From an uncultured Alphaproteobacteria bacterium (GTDB lineage Bacteria; Pseudomonadota; Alphaproteobacteria; Sphingomonadales; SMXR01): a DNA stretch of 48,516 nt. The position numbers and the translations under genes were made by a program. The DNA is taken from positions 1 to 48,516 of the forward strand of contig CAKZLM010000064.1 of assembly GCA_937126915.1 (NCBI GenBank), given 5' to 3'. This document shows, piece by piece, positions 1 through 7,221 of this stretch. The notes under the pieces are model-generated. The model did no database searches and was not told the origin of the DNA. It saw only the letters and a list, made by a program, of their open reading frames with translations. Numbering within the stretch: the stretch's first letter is position 1; every line of letters begins with the position of its first letter.

Positions 1-1563
1 TGCCCATTCAAATCACTAAAACCGTTGGCTTAAAAGCCCATGGTCAAACCCCGCTTGATGTAAAAACCATCCAAACCATGCTGAACAATCTAAAGGACAA
101 GCGCAATAGACCATTTTATCAAGGCCGCATTGATGGAAAATGCGGTCCCAAGACTTTGTTCGCGATTGAAGAATGCCAAGGATGTTACAACATTCGCCCT
201 ACAGGCAGGATTGAGCCAAACAGCACCACTTTCAAACGTATGTGCCAAAAGCTTCCAAGGCCAGTTATGGTTAAGCTAGAAGAGCAACAGGAAAAAACAA
301 AATCCAATAACAGTTGCTCCTCCTCATCAAATTCCTCGACAAGCGATCAGCAGAATGACGTACCACCGCAAGCTTCAGGAAACATCTATAACGCAAGTGC
401 TATTGTGGCCTCCAATAAGAAATTGGCAAGAGATATTGTCCAAACATGGCCCTTACCTAAAAAGGAGGCGATTGAGTTAGCGCGCTTGGTCGAGCGGGCT
501 GGCGGTGATACCCCAATTCCTCTTAAAGACTTTGGTAAACTAACCGTTAAAATTGAAGATGATGGCGGCTTTCGAGTTAAGTTTTCCATTCCTCCTCAAT
601 TTTATCAACACAATACTTATTTATCAACACAATACTTATTTCCGCGCTGCCTTGGTCGAAAAGGTCAATGAAAGTTTCGCTGGTTCCAGCATCTGGCAAA
701 TTCGCAGTGCAGATAATCTCCTATTTTACTCATCCATCAAACACAGTGTTTTTGCCAGAATTGGTAACTTATCCGCAGAAGACAAAAAAGTTATCAAGTT
801 ACCTGCCAACGCGAGCTTGGTGCAGGAGCAATGTGCAGTTGCAGCCGTCAAGGTGATTAAGGAGAAGAAGAAAGTGCTTACTAGGGAGCTTCAAAATGAT
901 ATTGCCAGTACTAGCATGGCAGTCGCGGAAGGTATTTGGAATGACTTGTTAGAAAACACAACAGAACTGAAGACTCACTTTGCTAAAGAAGCCAGAATTG
1001 TAACAGCTCATTTTAAAGCAATGGAGATTATATATACTTCAGGTAAAATTATTGTGAGTGGCGACGGTACTGTTAAAGAAGAAGTCGTTGTGGCAGAAGT
1101 TTCTTCATTCTTAGGAGCTTGGCTGATTGAGGCTGCAGGGAGAGGAATTGTCAGAGGTGGCGCTACAATTGTTGCCGTGAGTGCTTCAACTGCGGTGGGG
1201 ACACTAGCAGTTGTTGTTGGCACTGCTTTTCTTTTGATGTATATTTGGTATGATTGGGATAAATGGGTGGCAGAAAACGCTCCTGAATTTTGGGAGCGTA
1301 TTAAAGATGGTACCATTCTAACATATCTTGAAAGAGTTGGGGCAATAACTAAGTTGAAAAAGCTGGTAAGAGATTGGGAGCGTGACATGAAAGATAGTTT
1401 GGAAGAGATGATAGCCCCAAAAATTGAACATGCGATTGAGGACTATGTCGAACTCCATGCAAAAGGCACTATCTCAGAAGGGATGATGGTCACAAACTGG
1501 ATTGATCGGTATATAAATATATTCTTACGTGCAGCAGGTATACCGATTTTCAATGAAAAGTAA
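1..1563 (+). pseudogene. Frameshifted peptidoglycan-binding-type effector/toxin candidate (5' end one base outside window)
   Basis: Two overlapping frames make up one broken gene. The first frame is open from base 3 and reads PIQITKTVGLKAHG; bases 1-2 are TG, so the start codon is probably an ATG beginning one base before the window. It ends at 671. The second frame carries the rest and stops at 1563. Removing one copy of the 19-bp repeat at 602-639 joins them into about 514 residues. Residues 1-75 look like a peptidoglycan-binding module (YQGRIDGKCGPKTLFAIEE). A Ser/Asn/Gln-rich linker follows (about 90-120). DNA 1100-1260 encodes a long Gly/Ala/Val hydrophobic stretch ending in MYIWYDWDKW. 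The C-terminus is charged and helical. Similar N-termini occur in some type VI secretion effectors, and the glycine-rich membrane segment suggests a pore former; both points are inference. A small membrane protein follows directly. No family is firmly recognised. Confidence 0.6.
602..639 (+). repeat. 19-bp perfect tandem duplication causing a frameshift
   Basis: Bases 602-620 and 621-639 are identical 19-mers (TTATCAACACAATACTTAT). Nineteen is not a multiple of three, so the second copy moves the reading frame. With a single copy the upstream and downstream frames become continuous through the peptide QFYQHNTYFRAAL. This could be a recent slippage event, a reversible on/off repeat, or an assembly error. 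Confidence 0.9.
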
Positions 1564-1623
1564 ACTTTCACCTTTATCTCTCCTTATCATTCATACTATG
1601 GTCTGATGAGGAGGGGTAAGCTT

Positions 1624-2109
1624 ATGGAAGAAAATTGCCAAAAAAACATCGTTTATAAAAAATCATGGATTAAGCCTTTCCTATTGGTGCTTATGTCGCT
1701 TATTGTAATTTATTTTTGTCTATTTGCTCTTTCAATTGATGATTCCCCTAAAGTGTTTATTTTTATAATGCTTTTCTGCATCATCATCGTGTTTTTATTA
1801 CCTTATATAAACCGTTTAATTTCACCGACCTTTCTATGCATCAACAACCAAGGCATCAACTATTCTGGCATTGAGATAGAATGGAAGGATATTCACGAGA
1901 TAATCATGAACCCTGTGCCTGGAATATTGCTTGTTGCAGATAAAATTCATATTGTTTATGGGGATAAAAAAGTTAAACGTTTGATGTATTATTTTAATCG
2001 TAAAAAAACGCATCAGAAAATAAACATAGATGGGTATTATCTAAGAGGTTCCATCTGGGACATTTATGAAACCTTGCAAAAATATCATCAGAAATATCAT
2101 AAAGAATAG
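1624..2109 (+). CDS. Small two-helix membrane protein, candidate immunity protein
   Basis: This 161-residue protein is not assigned to a named family. Two hydrophobic helices lie near residues 18-37 and 43-63, separated by a short loop (SIDDSPK). A cytoplasmic-looking beta-rich region follows (GINYSGIEIEWKDIHEI), which resembles small bacterial PH-like domains on two-helix membrane proteins; that likeness is a judgement by eye. An upstream in-frame ATG at 1606 exists, but an AGGAGG at 1609-1614 is well spaced for the ATG at 1624, so I chose 1624. It begins 60 bp after the broken effector gene, in the same orientation. Inner-membrane proteins in this position commonly protect against membrane-targeting toxins, so an immunity role is plausible but unproven. 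Confidence 0.6.
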   Translation: MEENCQKNIVYKKSWIKPFLLVLMSLIVIYFCLFALSIDDSPKVFIFIMLFCIIIVFLLPYINRLISPTFLCINNQGINYSGIEIEWKDIHEIIMNPVPGILLVADKIHIVYGDKKVKRLMYYFNRKKTHQKINIDGYYLRGSIWDIYETLQKYHQKYHKE

Positions 2110-2265
2110 CTCCTATAATGGTTCCCGGTGTTTCGCATCACATCACCTAACATAGCGTGCGGCGCTTGAAAGTATTCAAGAAAGACTGTGAGAAAGTTGA
2201 GGTCATTATCAGCAGGGAGGCCAAAATATGAAAAACAGTATACTGTCCCCAGTTTTCCCAGATTT

Positions 2266-2519
2266 CAAAAGCTTCCAAAGACAGTCTTGGTTTGGCTCGA
2301 AGAGCAACAGGAAAAAGCAAAGCCTAATATTAGTACCTCAACATTTTTAAAATCCTCGACAAGCGATCAACAAAATGACGTACAATCTCAAGCGTCAGGA
2401 AACATTTATAGCGCTAGTGCTATTGTGGCCTCCAATAAAAAATTGGCAAAAGATATTATCCAAACATGGCCGATCCCAAAAAAGAGGCAATTGAGTTAGC
2501 GCGGTTGGTTGAGCGGGCT
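2266..2519 (+). pseudogene. Orphan decayed copy of the effector middle region
   Basis: This stretch repeats 246-500 of the upstream effector gene. The translated linker segment from QKLP to PKK matches at 55 of 73 positions by hand count (for example SSTSDQQNDV and SAIVASNKKLA). Relative to the first copy one base is missing near 2485, so PKKEAIELARL becomes PKKRQLS and stops at 2499. Similarity ends abruptly at 2519 (GAGCGGGCT). The N-terminal peptidoglycan-binding part and the whole C-terminal part are absent. It is open from 2188, but the first 26 codons have no counterpart in the first copy. Such orphan modules are typical of polymorphic toxin loci. Confidence 0.8.
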
Positions 2520-2651
2520 AGTATGAATGCCTTATGTCTAATTGTCTTGTTGGGGGTTTAGGGGTGAGTCTCAGATAGGTCTTGTCTAGAACGATCATGT
2601 TACTTAGCACCACGAATTTTCAAAGTTTTTAAGTTTCTTGTCATTTCCCTC

Positions 2652-2680
2652 TTGACGGATGGGGGGCAGGGGATTAAATA
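2652..2680 (+). promoter_or_regulatory. Promoter of tRNA-His
   Basis: TTGACG (2652-2657) and TAAATA (2675-2680) are 17 bp apart, a good housekeeping promoter match. The start of transcription would fall about 12 bp before the mature tRNA. Confidence 0.6.
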
Positions 2681-2699
2681 GGCGCCCACTGCCTTTGTG

Positions 2700-2776
2700 G
2701 CGGGTGTAGCTCAGTTGGTTAGAGCGCCAGATTGTGATTCTGGATGTCGCCGGTTCAAATCCGGTCACTCGCCCCA
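2700..2776 (+). tRNA. tRNA-His (GTG anticodon)
   Basis: A full cloverleaf is visible. The acceptor arm GCGGGTG pairs with CACTCGC, with one G-U pair. The anticodon loop TTGTGAT is closed by CCAGA/TCTGG. The T arm contains GGTTCAAATCC and the CCA end is encoded. The base before the gene (2699) is G and the discriminator is C, which gives the G-1:C73 pair diagnostic of histidine tRNAs. Confidence 0.97.
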
Positions 2777-2948
2777 TTTTCCTCCTCTTGGTGGTTTTGG
2801 TAACAAAATTTGCCGCAAAAAGGGGATGAAAACTGTGTGACTGTTAGGCCCACATGCCGTTTTTGAAAAGAAAAGGCAAAAAAAGTGACTTTGATGCTTT
2901 TTTATGCTGGTTTTTTTGAAAACACCTGTGCTATAGGGGGCCAACTCA

Positions 2949-2991
2949 GAATTTCACGGGGCCCTGATTGGGGGTCTTTTTTTTGAAATTC
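2949..2991 (+). terminator. Probable intrinsic terminator nested in a larger inverted repeat
   Basis: GGCCCT (2960-2965) pairs with GGGGTC (2971-2976), using two G-U pairs, and is followed directly by eight T (2977-2984). Outside it GAATTTCA (2949-2956) pairs with TGAAATTC (2984-2991), giving a second, mutually exclusive structure because its right arm uses the end of the T run. It could end transcription from the tRNA-His promoter. Confidence 0.45.
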
Positions 2992-3008
2992 GGTGGAGTC
3001 ATCTAAGG

Positions 3009-3044
3009 CCCAACAAGAGGAAAGCCGTTTCGGTTTGTGTTGGG
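3009..3044 (+). other. Hairpin upstream of tRNA-Leu
   Basis: CCCAACA (3009-3015) and TGTTGGG (3038-3044) are perfect complements. The loop itself can pair (AAAGCCG with CGGTTT). No T run follows, so it is not a simple terminator. It lies in the roughly 295 bp between the two tRNA genes, where I see no coding gene. A short structured RNA or processing signal is possible. Confidence 0.4.
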
Positions 3045-3071
3045 AACTGGATGACAAAAAATGAGAATTCT

Positions 3072-3157
3072 GCGGGCGTGGCGAAATTGGTAGACGCGCT
3101 AGATTTAGGTTCTAGTATCCTTAGGATGTGAAGGTTCAAGTCCTTTCGCCCGCACCA
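3072..3157 (+). tRNA. tRNA-Leu (TAG anticodon)
   Basis: The acceptor stem GCGGGCG/CGCCCGC is perfect. The anticodon loop TTTAGGT is flanked by CTAGA/TCTAG. A long variable arm typical of leucine tRNAs is present, the T arm contains GGTTCAAGTCC, and CCA is encoded. It ends 35 bp before tig with no terminator between, so the two are probably co-transcribed. Confidence 0.97.
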
Positions 3158-3192
3158 TTTTTTTAACAGTTAAATGAAACAGGCGGTATCCA

Positions 3193-4746
3193 ATGAATAT
3201 CGAACTTAAAAAGAACGAGGGCCTTTCTCGCGAATATAGCGTGGTTGTTCCTGCTGCTGACGTTGACGCAAAAGTTGACGAAGAATTAGGCGCCATTAAA
3301 GGTCAAATTAACATGCCGGGTTTCCGCCCTGGTAAAGCCCCGATCAGCCTTTTGAAAAAAACCCATGGCAAAGCCATTCGTGGTCGTGTGCTTGAAAACC
3401 TTATCACCAGCACGTTAGAAAACCTTTATAAAGACGAAGACATTAAGCCTGCTATGCAGCCTAAGTTGGACGTTCAGTCTTTTGAAGAAGACGGTGATCT
3501 TGAGTTTTCTTTTGAATTAGAAATTTTGCCAGAAATTACGGCACCTGATTTCTCTAAATTAAAGTTAGAGCGTATGGTTGTTGAAGTTGCTGATAAAACC
3601 GTTGATGAAGAAGTTGCTAACCTTGCCAAAGGTCAGAAAAGCTTCAAAAAAGCCGCCAAAACTCACAAAGCCAAAAACGGTGATGCCGTATTGATGGACT
3701 TTGTTGGTAAAGTTGACGGTGTTGAGTTTGACGGTGGTAAAGGTGAAGGCCATCAACTAGAGCTTGGCTCTAACACTTTCATTCCAGGTTTTGAAGAGCA
3801 GTTGGTTGGTGCCAAAGCGGGTGACGAAGTTACTGTTAAAGTAACATTCCCTGCTGAATATCACTCTGCTGACTTGGCCGGTAAAGACGCTGAGTTTGAT
3901 TGTACCGTTCATGAAGTTCGCAAGCCTGAAGACACCAAAGTGGACGATGACTTTGCTAAGAACATGGGCCTTGAAAGTCTTGATTCATTAAAAGAAGCGA
4001 TCAAAGGTCAATTGGCTCAACAGCATGAAGGTTTAAGTGCCGCCGTATTGAAGCGTGGCTTGCTAGATGCTTTGGCTGCTGAGGTTGATTTCCCTGTGCC
4101 TGCTGGCATGGTTGATTTGGAATTCCGTCAAATTTGGGAACAAATCAAAATGGATGCCATCCGTTCTGGTGAAGCCAAGCCTGAAGACTTTGAAGGTAAA
4201 GAAGGCCCTGAAGACGACGCAGAAGCTGCTGAATATAAAAGCATTGCCGAGCGCCGTGTTCGTTTAGGACTATTGCTTTCAGAAGTTGGTCAACAACGTG
4301 ACGTTCAAATCACCCAAGAGGAAGTGAACCGTCGCTTGATGCAAGAAGCGTCTCGCTATCCGGGCCAAGAGCAACAAGTTTTTGAATATTACAAAAACAA
4401 TGAAAATGCTTTGGCTTCTCTTCGTGCACCAATTTACGAAGAAAAAGTATGTGAGTTGATCTTGAGCGAAGCTAAAGTGACTGAGAAAAAAGCCACTTTG
4501 GAAGAGCTAGAGGCGGCCTTTAATGCTGCTGAAGAAGACGAGGTTGAAGAAACCAAGAAAAAGTCTAGCAAGAAAAAAGCTCCTGCAAAGAAAGCTGCGG
4601 CTAAGAAAGCGCCAGCAAAAAAAGCCGCTGCGAAAAAAGACGACGCTAAAAAAGCGCCGGCTAAAAAAGCTGCGGCCAAAAAGCCTGCTGCGAAGAAGCC
4701 TGCAGCTAAAAAAGCGCCAGCTAAGAAAAAAGCTGCAGATAAATAA
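3193..4746 (+). CDS. tig: Trigger factor with Lys/Ala-rich C-terminal tail
   Basis: Trigger factor is the ribosome-associated chaperone that receives nascent chains at the tunnel exit. The ribosome-binding signature GFRPGKAP is at residues 43-50. An FKBP-type prolyl isomerase domain follows at about 155-245 ([14 protein letters not shown]), then the helical C-terminal arms. At 517 residues it is about 85 longer than the E. coli protein. The excess is a tail: an acidic stretch (about 447-454) then some 63 residues made almost only of Lys, Ala and Pro (repeats of [10 protein letters not shown]), like histone H1. The tail is in the same frame with no sign of a frameshift. tRNA-Leu lies just upstream and a strong terminator follows, so tig is separate from clpP. 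Confidence 0.97.
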   Translation: MNIELKKNEGLSREYSVVVPAADVDAKVDEELGAIKGQINMPGFRPGKAPISLLKKTHGKAIRGRVLENLITSTLENLYKDEDIKPAMQPKLDVQSFEEDGDLEFSFELEILPEITAPDFSKLKLERMVVEVADKTVDEEVANLAKGQKSFKKAAKTHKAKNGDAVLMDFVGKVDGVEFDGGKGEGHQLELGSNTFIPGFEEQLVGAKAGDEVTVKVTFPAEYHSADLAGKDAEFDCTVHEVRKPEDTKVDDDFAKNMGLESLDSLKEAIKGQLAQQHEGLSAAVLKRGLLDALAAEVDFPVPAGMVDLEFRQIWEQIKMDAIRSGEAKPEDFEGKEGPEDDAEAAEYKSIAERRVRLGLLLSEVGQQRDVQITQEEVNRRLMQEASRYPGQEQQVFEYYKNNENALASLRAPIYEEKVCELILSEAKVTEKKATLEELEAAFNAAEEDEVEETKKKSSKKKAPAKKAAAKKAPAKKAAAKKDDAKKAPAKKAAAKKPAAKKPAAKKAPAKKKAADK

Positions 4747-4768
4747 GCAACTTTTTCGACCTAATTTG

Positions 4769-4803
4769 AACGGGACGGGTTTAAAACAACCTGTCCCGTT
4801 TTT
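4769..4803 (+). terminator. Intrinsic terminator after tig
   Basis: AACGGGACGGG pairs with CCTGTCCCGTT over 11 bp with one G-U pair. Five T end the structure. It lies 22 bp after the tig stop codon. Confidence 0.92.
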
Positions 4804-4918
4804 ATATGGAAATATGATCTGATCAGCGATAAGCTGAAAAGCGAATCAAGGGGGGCAGGGATATCTGCCATTCTTTCACTAAATGACAATTAACAATAAA
4901 AGATAATGGAATTTCGGT

Positions 4919-5551
4919 ATGAGTGATTATTTAGACGTTTATAACAGTACGTTGGTGCCAATGGTGGTGGAGCAAACCAACCGTGGTGAACGCTCGTTTG
5001 ATATTTATTCACGTCTATTAAAAGAGCGCATCATTTTCTTAACAGGACAAGTAAACGATACCGTGGCCAGCTTGGTAACGGCGCAATTATTATTTCTTGA
5101 GGCTGACAATCCCAAGAAAGACATTGCACTATATATTAACTCGCCCGGTGGTGTCGTAACCTCAGGCTTGGCGATTTATGATACCATGCAATATATCCGC
5201 CCCAAAGTAGCAACCATTTGCATTGGTCAGGCTTGTTCTATGGGGTCATTATTGTTGTGTGCGGGCGAGGAAGGTATGCGTTACAGTACGCCTAATTCAC
5301 GGATCATGGTTCACCAACCATCAGGCGGTGCTCAGGGCCAAGCCAGTGATATTCAAATTCAAGCAGAAGAGATTTTAAAGCTTCGTAAGCGCTTGAATGA
5401 AATTTATGTCAAACACACGGGCCAAACCATTAAGGCCATCGAGAAAGCCTTGGATCGTGACAATTATATGAGCCCAGACGAGGCAAAATCTTTTGGGTTG
5501 ATTGATGAGATTTATGAAAAACGTCCAGGTAGTGACGACTCAGAAAAATAA
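4919..5551 (+). CDS. clpP: ATP-dependent Clp protease proteolytic subunit ClpP
   Basis: This is the serine peptidase that forms the double-ring chamber of the ClpXP/ClpAP proteases in the cytoplasm. The family signature is intact: Ser107 in GQACSMGS, His132 in [10 protein letters not shown], and the triad Asp in the segment [11 protein letters not shown] (Asp181). The oxyanion segment [10 protein letters not shown] is also present. Its 210 residues are normal for the family. The first residues ([16 protein letters not shown]) match the usual short propeptide region. It lies between the tig terminator and its own terminator, so it is probably transcribed alone or with read-through to clpX. The start has only a weak ribosome-binding site. 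Confidence 0.98.
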   Translation: MSDYLDVYNSTLVPMVVEQTNRGERSFDIYSRLLKERIIFLTGQVNDTVASLVTAQLLFLEADNPKKDIALYINSPGGVVTSGLAIYDTMQYIRPKVATICIGQACSMGSLLLCAGEEGMRYSTPNSRIMVHQPSGGAQGQASDIQIQAEEILKLRKRLNEIYVKHTGQTIKAIEKALDRDNYMSPDEAKSFGLIDEIYEKRPGSDDSEK

Positions 5552-5596
5552 TCGGTTGTTTTGATCTTAAATTAAATTAAGTAAGCTAAAAAAGGT

Positions 5597-5634
5597 GAGG
5601 GACGGGCTATTTTCACGGCTGGTCCCTCTTTTTT
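5597..5634 (+). terminator. Intrinsic terminator after clpP
   Basis: GAGGGAC (5597-5603) and GTCCCTC (5622-5628) form a perfect 7-bp stem followed by six T. A competing outer pairing of AAGGTGA with TCACCTT also exists. Confidence 0.85.
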
Positions 5635-5687
5635 CACCTTAGTTTGTTAAAAAACAGGGTTAAGAAGCAGAAAAAAGCACTAATCTG

Positions 5688-5716
5688 CTTGAAAATATCA
5701 TATTCCCCATCATTTA
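5688..5716 (+). promoter_or_regulatory. Possible heat-shock (RpoH-type) promoter of clpX
   Basis: CTTGAA (5688-5693) is followed 17 bp later by CATTTA (5711-5716). CCCCAT at 5705-5710 would give an 11-bp spacer. Both resemble RpoH promoter patterns but neither is perfect. The site is 68 bp before the clpX start. Confidence 0.35.
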
Positions 5717-5783
5717 CTCTTGTAAGAGACAAACATGAAGGGCTACGATAGAAACGATTCAACGGAAAATTGGTAAGAAATAC

Positions 5784-7043
5784 ATGACTAAAGATAACCA
5801 AAGCGATAGCAAAAATACCCTTTACTGTTCTTTCTGCGGCAAAAGCCAGCATGAAGTGCGTAAATTAATCGCTGGCCCCACAGTGTTTATTTGTGACGAG
5901 TGCGTCGATTTGTGCACCGACATTATTAAAGAAGAGAACAAAAATAATGTTGTCAAGGGTGGCGAAGGTGTTCCTGCCCCAAAAGAAATTCTGTCGGTGC
6001 TTGATGATTATGTCATTTGTCAGTATCAAGCCAAGCGCGTTCTAAGCGTGGCGGTGCATAACCATTACAAACGTATTGAACATGGCAATGCGGACAAAGC
6101 CGATGTTGAACTATCGAAATCAAACATTTTGGTTGTTGGCCCCACTGGTTGCGGTAAAACGCTTTTGGCGCAAACCCTAGCACGCATTTTGGATGTGCCT
6201 TTCACCATGGCTGATGCCACCACCTTAACCGAAGCGGGTTATGTGGGGGAAGATGTTGAAAATATCATCTTAAAACTGTTGCAAGCAGCTGACTATAATG
6301 TTGAACGCGCCCAACGTGGCATTGTTTACATTGATGAGGTTGATAAAATTAGCCGCAAGTCTGATAATCCATCCATTACCCGTGATGTGTCGGGTGAGGG
6401 TGTTCAGCAGGCGCTGTTGAAAATTATGGAAGGCACCGTTGCCAGTGTGCCGCCTCAAGGGGGCCGCAAGCACCCGCAGCAAGAGTTTTTGCAGGTTGAT
6501 ACCACCAACATTCTCTTCATTTGTGGTGGTGCCTTTGCTGGTATTGATAAGATCATTTCTGATCGCCATGAAAACAAATCTATTGGCTTTGGTGCCCGTG
6601 TTGAAGCGCCAGATGAACGCCGCGTTGGTGATATTCTAAATTCTATGGAACCAGAAGATCTCTTGAAATTTGGTTTGATCCCTGAATTCGTTGGTCGCTT
6701 GCCTGTTCTGGCAACCTTGGAGGACTTGGATCAAGATGCTTTGATCAAAATTTTGACGCAGCCGAAAAATGCTTTGGTTAAGCAGTATGAGCGGTTGTTC
6801 CAAATGGAAGACACCAAGCTATCTTTTACTGAAGATGCCCTGCAAAAAATTGCAAAACGCGCCATTGAGCGTAAAACCGGTGCCCGTGGCTTGCGCTCAA
6901 TTCTTGAGGCAACTTTGCTTGATACCATGTTTGAATTGCCATCTTTAGAAGGCGTTGAAGAAGTTGTGATCAACAAGGAAGTTGTCGATGGTGATGCTAA
7001 GCCATTGTATATCTATGCAAAATCTAAAGAGGAGGCAAGCTGA
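5784..7043 (+). CDS. clpX: ATP-dependent Clp protease ATP-binding subunit ClpX
   Basis: This is the AAA+ unfoldase that recognises tagged proteins and feeds them into ClpP. The N-terminal zinc-binding domain has Cys15, Cys18, Cys37 and Cys40. Walker A is GPTGCGKT (119-126), the pore loop is GYVG (152-155), and Walker B is VYIDEVDK (181-188). The RKH loop (GGRKHPQQ), the sensor regions and the small AAA+ domain (KTGARGLRS) are all present. Its 419 residues are standard. It follows clpP after a terminator and 150 bp of spacer, so it probably has its own promoter. No terminator is visible between clpX and lon, so some read-through into lon is possible. Confidence 0.98.
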   Translation: MTKDNQSDSKNTLYCSFCGKSQHEVRKLIAGPTVFICDECVDLCTDIIKEENKNNVVKGGEGVPAPKEILSVLDDYVICQYQAKRVLSVAVHNHYKRIEHGNADKADVELSKSNILVVGPTGCGKTLLAQTLARILDVPFTMADATTLTEAGYVGEDVENIILKLLQAADYNVERAQRGIVYIDEVDKISRKSDNPSITRDVSGEGVQQALLKIMEGTVASVPPQGGRKHPQQEFLQVDTTNILFICGGAFAGIDKIISDRHENKSIGFGARVEAPDERRVGDILNSMEPEDLLKFGLIPEFVGRLPVLATLEDLDQDALIKILTQPKNALVKQYERLFQMEDTKLSFTEDALQKIAKRAIERKTGARGLRSILEATLLDTMFELPSLEGVEEVVINKEVVDGDAKPLYIYAKSKEEAS

Positions 7044-7133
7044 CCTTCTTTAAGCTAACTCTGGGGGGAGGAACCGATCGTGTCTTGAGGAAAGATCATA
7101 TCAGGTTCAAGCATAAAGAAGTGCCTTCTCGCT

Positions 7134-7162
7134 CTTGCGGCATTTATAGGTAATCACCATAT
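7134..7162 (+). promoter_or_regulatory. Heat-shock (RpoH-type) promoter candidate of lon
   Basis: CTTGCG (7134-7139) and CCATAT (7157-7162) are 17 bp apart. This fits the alphaproteobacterial RpoH pattern, with an invariant CTTG and a C-rich/TAT minus-10 element. It lies 60 bp before lon, a classical heat-shock gene. Confidence 0.5.
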
Positions 7163-7221
7163 AAAAATGACGCACAAACAAACATGAGAATCATCTCACA
7201 ATAACATTTGAACGACGAGTG

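Noticed and set aside
2157-2231. Short frame from GTG 2157 (RRLKVFKKDCEKVEV)
   Set aside because: Only 24 codons, without a clear ribosome-binding site. It might be a scrap of a lost gene, but there is no second copy to compare with.
2700-2776. tRNA-His as integration site for the accessory region
   Set aside because: The accessory genes lie on the 5' side of the tRNA. Integrating elements normally enter at the 3' end, and no repeat of the tRNA 3' end was found in 1-2650. No integrase is present.
4555-4743. Repeats in tig read as a frameshift artefact or a DNA repeat array
   Set aside because: Codons vary between repeats (AAA/AAG, GCT/GCC/GCA/GCG) while the amino acids stay constant, so it is selected protein sequence in frame.
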